From NCBI GenBank assembly GCA_012514225.1, contig JAAZAQ010000030.1:1-5823 (forward strand): DNA of 5,823 bases, given 5' to 3'. This DNA is from Clostridiales bacterium. GTDB lineage: Bacteria > Bacillota > Clostridia > Christensenellales > Aristaeellaceae. The position numbers were made by a program, and so were the translations under genes. Below, one piece after another: positions 1 to 5,588 of the stretch. The notes below the pieces were generated by a model. That model ran no database searches. It had not been told where the DNA came from and saw only the letters and a list, made by a program, of their open reading frames with translations. The first letter of the stretch is position 1. Each line of letters starts with the position of its first letter.

Positions 1-117
<117 letters not shown>

Positions 118-128
118 GCGAAAAGCGT

Positions 129-149
129 AGAGGAAGGAAAGAAGGAAGA
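129..149 (+). promoter_or_regulatory. Purine-only ribosome-binding tract before the reductase
   Basis: An uninterrupted 21-base purine run contains AGGAAGG (131-137) and GAAGGAAG (141-148), several overlapping Shine-Dalgarno-like cores, just before the ATG at 153. The nearest core ends 4 bases from the ATG and the first ends 15 bases away. This run decides the reductase start at 153 over the in-frame upstream ATG at 69, which lies inside the thiolase. Confidence 0.6.
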
Positions 150-152
150 TTT

Positions 153-875
153 ATGAAACGGTTGCAGGACAAGGTGGCCATCATCACCGGCGGGGCCAAG
201 GGCATCGGCGGCGCGATGGCGCAGCTGTTCGCGCAAGAAGGCGCCAGGGTGGTCGCCGCGGACATGATGGAACTGACCTACCAGGCGGACAACGTCGAAT
301 CCTACAAGCTCAACGTCACCGACGGCGCGGCCTGCGAGGCGCTGTTCAACCACGTGAAGGACAAGTACGGCCGCATCGACGTGCTGGTCAACAACGCCGG
401 CATCACCAAGGACGCCATGACCCGCAAGATGACCGACGAGCAGTGGGACGCGGTCATCGCGGTGAACCTGAAGGGCGTCTTCAACCTGACCCGCCACGTC
501 GGCCCCTATATGCAGGCCCAGGGCGGCGGCGCCATCATCAGCATCTCCAGCGTCGTGGGCGTGTTCGGCAACATCGGCCAAGCCAACTACGCGGCGACCA
601 AGTCCGCCCTCTTCGGGCTGACCAAGACCTGGGCGAAGGAGTTTTCGCTCAAGGGCGGCAACGTGCGCGTCAACGCCATCGCGCCGGGCTACACCCTCAC
701 CGACATCGTCAAGACCGTGCCGCAGGACCTGCTGGACAAGTTCGCTTCCATGACCATGCTGGGCCGCATGGGCGAGCCGGAGGAAATCGCGAAGGCGGCG
801 CTGTTCCTGGCCTCGGACGAATCCAGCTACATCACCGGGCAGATTCTGCAGGTGGACGGCGGCATGCGCCTCTGA
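153..875 (+). CDS. Short-chain dehydrogenase/reductase, FabG/PhaB type (3-oxoacyl-ACP or 3-oxoacyl-CoA reductase)
   Basis: A 240-residue classical SDR, slightly shorter than the usual 244-250. It shows the whole motif set: cofactor-binding TGGAKGIG at residues 12-19, NNAG at 80-83, structural/catalytic Asn in VNL at 105, catalytic Ser133, Tyr146 and Lys150 (YAATK), the PGY motif at 178-180 and a C-terminal DGG. The Ser-Tyr spacing of 13 and the SVVG...GNIGQANYAATK context are characteristic of FabG-like enzymes. It should reversibly reduce 3-oxoacyl thioesters to 3-hydroxyacyl thioesters in the cytoplasm. Asp37 at the end of the second beta strand (VVAAD) usually indicates NAD(H) rather than NADP(H); this is inferred from family rules. 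The thiolase upstream and the KAS III-like gene downstream favour a CoA-thioester role over housekeeping fatty acid synthesis. Start chosen at 153 because of the strong purine tract; longer upstream versions would run into the thiolase and add Arg-rich, SDR-unlike sequence. Confidence 0.93.
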   Translation: MKRLQDKVAIITGGAKGIGGAMAQLFAQEGARVVAADMMELTYQADNVESYKLNVTDGAACEALFNHVKDKYGRIDVLVNNAGITKDAMTRKMTDEQWDAVIAVNLKGVFNLTRHVGPYMQAQGGGAIISISSVVGVFGNIGQANYAATKSALFGLTKTWAKEFSLKGGNVRVNAIAPGYTLTDIVKTVPQDLLDKFASMTMLGRMGEPEEIAKAALFLASDESSYITGQILQVDGGMRL

Positions 876-883
876 GGCGCGGC

Positions 884-925
884 GGCGCCCGGCGGGACGC
901 GCGCGAAACGGCCCCGCCGGGCGCC
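884..925 (+). repeat. Perfect 13-bp inverted repeat (terminator- or attenuator-like hairpin) in the only real intergenic gap
   Basis: Arms 884-896 (GGCGCCCGGCGGG) and 913-925 (CCCGCCGGGCGCC) are exact reverse complements, separated by a 16-base loop, and begin 8 bases after the reductase stop codon. The stem is almost all G-C. The sequence after it (CTTCCCCTC) has no T run, so it is not a textbook Rho-independent terminator. It could be a partial terminator, an mRNA-stabilising or processing hairpin, or an attenuator that sets the ratio of upstream enzymes to the downstream operon. The structure is seen directly; its function is inferred. Confidence 0.85.
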
Positions 926-937
926 CTTCCCCTCAAA

Positions 938-950
938 CCGCCGGTGGCGG
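938..950 (+). repeat. Small 5-bp hairpin just before the ribosome binding site
   Basis: CCGCC (938-942) and GGCGG (946-950) are complementary around a 3-base GGT loop, 7 bases before the AAAGGAG at 958-964. The CCGCCGG at 938-944 repeats part of the right arm of the larger hairpin (914-920), so it could alternatively pair with CCGGCGG at 889-895. Short GC palindromes are common in GC-rich DNA, so chance is a real possibility. Confidence 0.4.
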
Positions 951-957
951 AAACACC

Positions 958-964
958 AAAGGAG
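958..964 (+). promoter_or_regulatory. Ribosome binding site of the KAS III-like gene
   Basis: AAAGGAG lies 12 bases before the ATG at 977, a slightly long but workable spacing. It fixes the start at 977. The frame is open far upstream (from about 443), but that stretch overlaps the reductase in another frame and encodes Arg/Gly/His-rich nonsense. Confidence 0.7.
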
Positions 965-976
965 CAAGACCAACCC

Positions 977-2014
977 ATGAAGCAACACCACGTCGGCATC
1001 GTCGGAACGGGCGTCTACCTGCCCGGGGGGCGGATGACCGCCCGGCAGATATCACAGCAAACCCAGGGCGTCTGGAGCGAGGAGGCCGTGCGCGACAAGC
1101 TGGGCGTCGTGCAGAAGGTCGTCCCCCTGGACCCGGCGACGGACGGCACCCAGGAGATGGGCGCGCTGGCGGCGCTGGACTGCCTGAAGAACACCGGGGC
1201 GGACCCCCGGGACATCGACGTCATCCTGTGCATCGGGGAGGAGTGGAAGGAATACCCGCTGACCACCTCCGCCCTGTACATCCAGGACCGCATCGGCGCG
1301 GTGAACGCCTGGGGCGTGGACGTGCAGAACCGCTGCTGCACCTGCGTGACGGCGATGAAGATGGCCAGGGACATGATGCTCACGGACGAGGACATCAACA
1401 CGGTCCTCATCGCCGGGGGCTACCGCAACGGGGACTTCGTGGACTATGCCGACCGCGACATGTCCATGATGTACAACCTGGCCGCGGGCGGCGGGGCCAT
1501 CCTGCTGCAGAAGGACCTGGGCCGCAACCTGCTGCTGGGCAGCCACATCCTCTCCGACGGCTCGCTGGCGCGCACCGCGGGCATCCAGATCGGCGGGCAG
1601 GCGGAGCCCCTGACCCCGGAGAACCTGGAGGCGTCCAAAAAGTCCCTGCGGCTGATGGAGCCGGCGAAGATGAAGGAACGGCTCAACGCGGTGTCCGCCC
1701 AGAACTGGATGACCTGCATCGGCGAATCCCTGCGCAAGTCCAGCCTGGCGCTTTCCGACCTGGACTACCTGGCCATCCTGCACATCAAGCGCTCCGGCCA
1801 CCTGGGGATGCTGCGCGACCTGGGGCTTTCGGAAGAGCAGTCCATCTACCTGGAGGACTACGGCCACATCGGCCAGGTCGACCAGATTCTCTCCCTGCAC
1901 CTGGCGCTTGGGCAGGGGAAGGTGAAGGACGGCTCGGTCGTGTGCATGCTGGCGGCCGGCATCGGCTACGTGTGGGCGGCGAACATCGTCAAATGGGGGC
2001 CGAAAGACGCATGA
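977..2014 (+). CDS. KAS III-like (3-oxoacyl-ACP synthase III / FabH-related) thiolase-fold condensing enzyme
   Basis: 345 residues, a little longer than FabH (about 317). The N-terminus GIVGTGVYLPGGRMT (7-21) is the typical KAS III/HMG-CoA synthase-like opening. By ungapped local comparison with remembered E. coli FabH, D115-V116-Q117-N118-R119-C120 aligns with the segment ending in nucleophile Cys112, so Cys120 is the likely nucleophile, with Cys121 and Cys123 beside it. His269 (LAILH) aligns with FabH His244. FabH Asn274 (GNTSAAS) aligns with His297 in YGHIGQVD (295-302), giving an apparent Cys-His-His set. The C-terminal AGIGYVWAANIVKW (327-340) replaces the FabH GGGFTWGSAL segment. It should be cytoplasmic and transfer or condense an acyl group from an acyl thioester; the exact reaction is unknown. 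The stop codon overlaps the start of the permease gene by 4 bases, suggesting coupled translation and a job linked to the imported substrate. Superfamily is confident; a role in ordinary fatty acid initiation is doubtful. Confidence 0.87.
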   Translation: MKQHHVGIVGTGVYLPGGRMTARQISQQTQGVWSEEAVRDKLGVVQKVVPLDPATDGTQEMGALAALDCLKNTGADPRDIDVILCIGEEWKEYPLTTSALYIQDRIGAVNAWGVDVQNRCCTCVTAMKMARDMMLTDEDINTVLIAGGYRNGDFVDYADRDMSMMYNLAAGGGAILLQKDLGRNLLLGSHILSDGSLARTAGIQIGGQAEPLTPENLEASKKSLRLMEPAKMKERLNAVSAQNWMTCIGESLRKSSLALSDLDYLAILHIKRSGHLGMLRDLGLSEEQSIYLEDYGHIGQVDQILSLHLALGQGKVKDGSVVCMLAAGIGYVWAANIVKWGPKDA

Positions 2015-2928
2015 GCTTGCAGGATTTTTTGCAAACCATCCTCAACAGCCTGCCGATGATCGGCCGCTACGCGCTGGTCACCATGGGCATCGTGCTGATT
2101 TTCCGCACCACGGCCACCACCAACTTCGCCCAGGGGCTGATTGCCACCTTCGGCACCTTCGCCATTACCTGGGCGGCGCTGCAATGGACCGGCCTGTCCC
2201 TTTGGCTGTGCCTGCTGCTGGGCATGGCCGTCGCCTTTGTGCTGGGCATGCTGGTGGACGTGGCGCTCATCCGGCGCGCGCGGCACATCACCCCCTCCGG
2301 CAAGCAGATGATTACCATGGGCGTGATGATGATCCTGGTGAACGTGACGCCGGTCGCCTTCAACAACCTGATTATCTACAACACCCAGGGCCGGAGCTTC
2401 TCGCAGGGTATCCTGCAGTTTGACATGCTTGGCATGAGGTTCAACATCACCGAAATGGGTTTGCTGGGTTTTGCCATGGCCGTCGTCCTGCTGGGCGTCA
2501 CCTTCGCCGCGCTGAAGTACACCAAGTGGGGCTTGGGCGTGCGCGCCACCGCCGCCAACGAGACGGTGGCGCAGATGCTGGGGGTCAACACCCGCGTCAT
2601 CACCGCCTTTTCCTGGGCGCTGGCCGGCGCCCTGGCGACCGTGGGCGGTTTCTTTACCGGGGCCGGCGCGCCGCTTTCAGTGACCCTGATGGGCAATGCC
2701 CAGGTTTTCGGCTTCCTGGCCTGCGTGCTGGGCGGCTTCGGCAGCTTCCCCGCGCCCATCCTGGGCGCGGTCATCATCCCCCTGGTCTACAATTTCGCCG
2801 GCAACACCAGCATCATGGGCCCCAACGCGGGAATGTGGCAGAACGCCATGACCTTTTTGGCGGTGCTGCTGCTGATTCTGATTTTCCCCAACGGCATCCT
2901 CGGCAAGAAACTCATCAAGAAGGTATAA
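2011..2928 (+). CDS. livH: LivH-type permease of a branched-chain amino acid/organic acid ABC importer
   Basis: 305 residues, normal for LivH (about 290-310), and strongly hydrophobic with about eight likely membrane helices (for example about 16-31, 41-60, 62-86, 98-118, 148-169, 196-218, 230-262 and 278-293). Family marks are the N-terminal NFAQG (38-42), the cytoplasmic ATPase-contacting loop GLGVRATAANETVAQMLGVN (174-193), VLGGFGSFPAPILGAV (239-254) and the C-terminal IFPNGILG (291-298). It would form the inner-membrane channel with the next gene product. ATG 2011 overlaps the preceding TGA in an ATGA arrangement; a weak GGGGG at 1995-1999 is the only Shine-Dalgarno-like sequence, so translation probably depends on ribosomes finishing the KAS III-like gene. 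The in-frame open stretch upstream lies inside that gene and is not used. The symbol marks family position only; the substrate may be another carboxylate. Confidence 0.92.
   Translation: MSLQDFLQTILNSLPMIGRYALVTMGIVLIFRTTATTNFAQGLIATFGTFAITWAALQWTGLSLWLCLLLGMAVAFVLGMLVDVALIRRARHITPSGKQMITMGVMMILVNVTPVAFNNLIIYNTQGRSFSQGILQFDMLGMRFNITEMGLLGFAMAVVLLGVTFAALKYTKWGLGVRATAANETVAQMLGVNTRVITAFSWALAGALATVGGFFTGAGAPLSVTLMGNAQVFGFLACVLGGFGSFPAPILGAVIIPLVYNFAGNTSIMGPNAGMWQNAMTFLAVLLLILIFPNGILGKKLIKKV
2917..2923 (+). promoter_or_regulatory. Ribosome binding site of the second permease gene
   Basis: AAGAAGG sits inside the last codons of the first permease gene, 6 bases before the ATG at 2930, an ideal spacing. 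It supports independent as well as coupled initiation of the second permease. Confidence 0.65.
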
Positions 2929-2929
2929 G

Positions 2930-4090
2930 ATGCAAAACCACGCAAGCCTGCAGCCTGAAAGCGCGGTGCGCCGCGCGCTGAAACACCCTTTCGCGGGTTT
3001 TCTGCTGATTGGGCTGCTGCTGTTGTCCCTGCAGGTGCTCAGCATCCTGGGGGTGGATTTCGTCAAGTCCTCCATGCTCAACGGCTTTGCCTCGGTGATG
3101 GTGTATTCCATCGTCGGCTATGGCTTCACCTTCCTGTTGGGCTACGCGGGCCTGGCCAGCCTGGGCACCGCCGGCTTTGTGGGCCTGGGCGCCTACATCG
3201 CGGGCTACCTGATCCGTGAGCAGCCGCAGGTCCCCTACCTGGGCGTCATCCTGGGCGCGGTCCTGGTCTCCGTGGTGCTGGGGGTGGCGGTGGGCTTCAT
3301 CAGCCTGCGCATCGAGGGCATCTTCCTGGCCATCGTCACCCTGGGCCTGTCAGAAATCTTCTACCAGATCTTCAACAACTGGCTGGGATTCACCAACGGC
3401 TCCATGGGCTCGAGCATCTCCAAGTACCCCATTTTCCAGTTCTTCCAGAATGAGGGCAACTGGCTGTCCGCCCTCAACGCGGACTGGTTCGCCAGGGTTT
3501 CCGAGGTGCCGCTGCTGAAGGCCGTCTTTGACATGAAGACCCTTGACGCGCGCCGCTCCTTCTACATCCTGCTGGTTGTCATCACCGTGGGCCTGATGAT
3601 GCTCACCTACAACCTGGGCAAGTCCAGCACCGGGCGCGCGATGCTGGCCATGAAGAACTCCAGCTCGGCCGCCCAGGCGATGGGCATCTCCCTGCTCAAG
3701 TACCGCCTGCTGGCCTTCCTGATGTCCACCATCTTCGCCGGCTTCGCGGGCGTGATGTTCATGAGCTACTTCAAGTTCTCCACGCCCACCAACTACACCA
3801 TCATCTTCTCCCTGAACATCCTGGCGGCGGTGCTCATCGGCGGCTCGAAGAACCTGGTCGGCACCTTCCTGGGATGCCTGATTGTCTTTGGCCTGACGCC
3901 GATTTTCCTGCAGGACATCCCCTTTTTCCGGGATAATTCCTGGGTCATCAACGTCACCATCGGCACCATCATCATCCTGATTGTCATGTTCTACCCCGGC
4001 GGCCTGGTGCAGCTGGGCCAGAAGCTCAAGCAAGCCATTCACCGGCTGACAGCGAAGAGGCGCTTATACAAGTATGGCGAAGACGACTGA
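2930..4090 (+). CDS. livM: LivM-type permease of the same ABC importer
   Basis: 386 residues, longer than many LivM homologues (about 320-360). A basic cytoplasmic N-terminus (1-20) is followed by a helix at about 22-42. Family marks are LLGYAGLASLGTAGFVGLGAY (69-89), RIEGIFLAIVTLGLSEI (127-143) leading to NNWLGFTNGSMG (149-160), the ATPase-contacting loop GRAMLAMKNSSSAAQAMGIS (235-254), VLIGGSKNLVGTFLG (301-315) and the C-terminal MFYPGGLV (353-360). Residues about 161-211 form a longer than usual polar/aromatic loop, probably on the outer face of the membrane, and account for much of the extra length. The C-terminal tail is basic (KLKQAIHRLTAKRRLYKYG, 365-383). It begins one base after the first permease stop and overlaps the ATPase gene by 17 bases. 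It pairs with LivH to form the channel. Confidence 0.93.
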   Translation: MQNHASLQPESAVRRALKHPFAGFLLIGLLLLSLQVLSILGVDFVKSSMLNGFASVMVYSIVGYGFTFLLGYAGLASLGTAGFVGLGAYIAGYLIREQPQVPYLGVILGAVLVSVVLGVAVGFISLRIEGIFLAIVTLGLSEIFYQIFNNWLGFTNGSMGSSISKYPIFQFFQNEGNWLSALNADWFARVSEVPLLKAVFDMKTLDARRSFYILLVVITVGLMMLTYNLGKSSTGRAMLAMKNSSSAAQAMGISLLKYRLLAFLMSTIFAGFAGVMFMSYFKFSTPTNYTIIFSLNILAAVLIGGSKNLVGTFLGCLIVFGLTPIFLQDIPFFRDNSWVINVTIGTIIILIVMFYPGGLVQLGQKLKQAIHRLTAKRRLYKYGEDD

Positions 4091-5588
4091 CCCGCGCTAT
4101 TTCGGCGACAAGGCCGCGGCCAAGCAGCGGCGTAAGCTGTTTGAGCAGATTGAACGGCTGGAAAGCGAAATCCGCCTGGCGCAGGAAACGGTCACGCTGC
4201 AAGGCAGCCTGCTGGAACAGCGCAGGGGCAGGAAACTGGGCCTGCGCCGCGCGAACATGCTGCGCCCGCTTGACCGGCTGCGGCTGAAGCTGGCAAGCCC
4301 GGAAGAAGCCGCAAACGAGCAGCTGGCAGACAGACTGCCCGCGCTGAAGAAGCGCCAGCGCCTGGCCTACCGCCTGCTGCGCCAGAACCTGCGACGCAAA
4401 GAAGGCCTGCTGGACAAGGCCGGACGGCTCAAGGACGGGCAGCAAGCCCTCAGCGCCGCAGCGCTCAAGGAGCTGGAAGCGCTGGAAACAGCGCACAAGC
4501 TTGAGCAAAGCAGCCTCTACAACAGCCTGCTGGAAAACGCGAAAGCCAGGCTGCTCCCCCAGGCGGAACGGGAAACCGGCATGTCCCGGTACCGGCAGGG
4601 CGTGGACGACATGGAGGGGCGCCTGAAGCGCATGGAGGCGCGGCAGCTGGAGAAGGACACGAAAAGCCTGGCGGCCTTTGAAAAGCGGCAGCTGGAGAAG
4701 GTCAAAAGGTACAACGCCCGCCTGAAGGACAAGCAGGCCAAACTGCGCGAGAGCGAAAGCCAGGCGGAGCACCACCTGCCGGAAGACGTCATCCTGCGGC
4801 TGGACGGGCTGAGCATGACCTTCGGCGGCCTCAAAGCCGTGGACAACCTCAGCTTTGACGTCAAGCACGGCGAAATCTTCGGCCTCATCGGCCCCAACGG
4901 CGCCGGCAAGACGACGGTGTTCAACTGCATCACGCAATTCTACAAGCCCACCGCCGGCAGCATCCTCTACCGCACCCGGGAAGGCAATGTCCTGCGGCTC
5001 AACAACTACGAAGTCCACAAAATCATCACCAAGGGCATCGTGCGCACCTTCCAGAACGTGGAGGTCATCGGGGAGCTGAGCATCCTGGAGAACCTGCTCA
5101 TCGCCGCCCACCCGCAGTACAACAGCTCCCTCTGGCAGCAGATTTTCAACACCCGCAAGGTGCGCCAGGAAGAGCAGGTCATCCGCCAGCGCGCATTGCA
5201 GGTGCTGGAGTACTGCGGCCTGAGCGCCATCCGCGACCTGCCCCCGGTCGGGCAGCCCTACGGCGTGCTCAAGCGAATCGAGCTGGCGCGCACGCTGATG
5301 GCGGGCGCCAACCTGATTATCCTGGACGAGCCGGCCGCCGGCCTGAACGACCAGGAGACCATCGAGCTGACCCGCCTCATCCGCCGGATACAGAAGGACT
5401 ACGACGCGACCATCTTCCTGGTGGAGCACAACATGGGGCTGGTGATGGATTTGTGCGACAACATCTGCGCCATTTCCTTCGGCAAGAAGCTGGCTTACGG
5501 AACGCCCGGCGAAATCCAGAACGACCAGTTGGTGCAGGACGCCTACCTGGGCACCAGCGAAGCCCAGCTGCAGGAGGTGACCGCATGA
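4074..5588 (+). CDS. livG: LivG-type ABC ATPase with a ~237-residue charged coiled-coil-like N-terminal extension
   Basis: 504 residues, about twice the normal LivG (about 255). Residues about 238-504 are a complete ATPase: Walker A GPNGAGKT (273-280), Q-loop Gln327 in RTFQNVE, signature region QPYGVLKRIELAR (394-406), Walker B LIILDEP with Asp418 and Glu419, D-loop AAGLND, and switch His452 (LVEHN). LivG-specific stretches include GIVRTFQNVEVIGELSILENLL (321-342, key residues R324, F326, Q327) and PAAGL. Residues 1-237 have no counterpart in ordinary LivG: rich in Lys/Arg/Glu/Gln/Leu/Ala, lacking Cys and Trp, with prolines only at 7, 65, 76, 89, 162 and 236, suggesting several long helices or coiled coils. 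ATG 4074 overlaps the permease gene by 17 bases, with AAGAGG at 4055-4060 as a possible distant ribosome site. No ATG, GTG or TTG lies in frame between Met187 (4632) and Met248, which falls inside the first ATPase strand, so a conventional short LivG cannot be made from this frame. It powers the importer at the inner face of the membrane. Confidence 0.92.
   Translation: MAKTTDPRYFGDKAAAKQRRKLFEQIERLESEIRLAQETVTLQGSLLEQRRGRKLGLRRANMLRPLDRLRLKLASPEEAANEQLADRLPALKKRQRLAYRLLRQNLRRKEGLLDKAGRLKDGQQALSAAALKELEALETAHKLEQSSLYNSLLENAKARLLPQAERETGMSRYRQGVDDMEGRLKRMEARQLEKDTKSLAAFEKRQLEKVKRYNARLKDKQAKLRESESQAEHHLPEDVILRLDGLSMTFGGLKAVDNLSFDVKHGEIFGLIGPNGAGKTTVFNCITQFYKPTAGSILYRTREGNVLRLNNYEVHKIITKGIVRTFQNVEVIGELSILENLLIAAHPQYNSSLWQQIFNTRKVRQEEQVIRQRALQVLEYCGLSAIRDLPPVGQPYGVLKRIELARTLMAGANLIILDEPAAGLNDQETIELTRLIRRIQKDYDATIFLVEHNMGLVMDLCDNICAISFGKKLAYGTPGEIQNDQLVQDAYLGTSEAQLQEVTA
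4640..4701 (+). repeat. 17-base exact direct repeat with 45-base period in the extension coding region
   Basis: GCGGCAGCTGGAGAAGG occurs at 4640-4656 and again at 4685-4701. The 45-base step is in frame (15 codons), so residues RQLEK recur at 190-194 and 205-209 within a helical, charged segment. It looks like a small internal duplication in coiled-coil coding sequence rather than a mobile or regulatory repeat. Confidence 0.75.
5572..5578 (+). promoter_or_regulatory. Strong ribosome binding site of the second ATPase gene
   Basis: AGGAGGT, a near-perfect Shine-Dalgarno sequence, lies inside the last codons of the first ATPase gene, 6 bases before ATG 5585. It favours that start over the in-frame ATG at 5597. 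Confidence 0.85.

Noticed and set aside
118..152. Promoter between the thiolase and reductase genes
   Set aside because: The 35-base gap is filled by the ribosome-binding tract, and no convincing -35/-10 pair is visible.
443..976. Possible N-terminal extension of the KAS III-like protein from an upstream ATG
   Set aside because: The stretch overlaps the reductase in another frame and reads as Arg/Gly/His-rich nonsense. The family N-terminus (GIVGTGVYLP) starts right after ATG 977, which has its own ribosome site.
1052..1900. 282-codon minus-strand open frame inside the KAS III-like gene
   Set aside because: Its translation is Val/Gln/His/Asp/Gly-rich low-complexity sequence without domains, typical of the antisense shadow of a GC-rich gene.
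1228..2010. Possible 261-residue N-terminal extension of the LivH-type permease
   Set aside because: It lies wholly inside the KAS III-like gene, has no ribosome site and is Arg/Gly/Pro-rich. The normal LivH start is at 2011. This contrasts with the LivG extension, which does not overlap another gene beyond 17 bases.
4074..4784. Foreign origin of the LivG extension based on base composition
   Set aside because: By eye it uses more AAA, GAA and AGG codons than its neighbours, but it also encodes far more Lys, Glu and Arg. Without a codon-usage calculation the difference can be explained by amino acid content alone.
4026..5429. 467-codon open frame on the minus strand, antisense to the LivG-type gene
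   Set aside because: It mirrors the codon pattern of a GC-rich gene on the opposite strand, has a Leu/Gln/Val/Ala-rich composition with no recognisable motif, and overlaps a gene with complete ATPase motifs.
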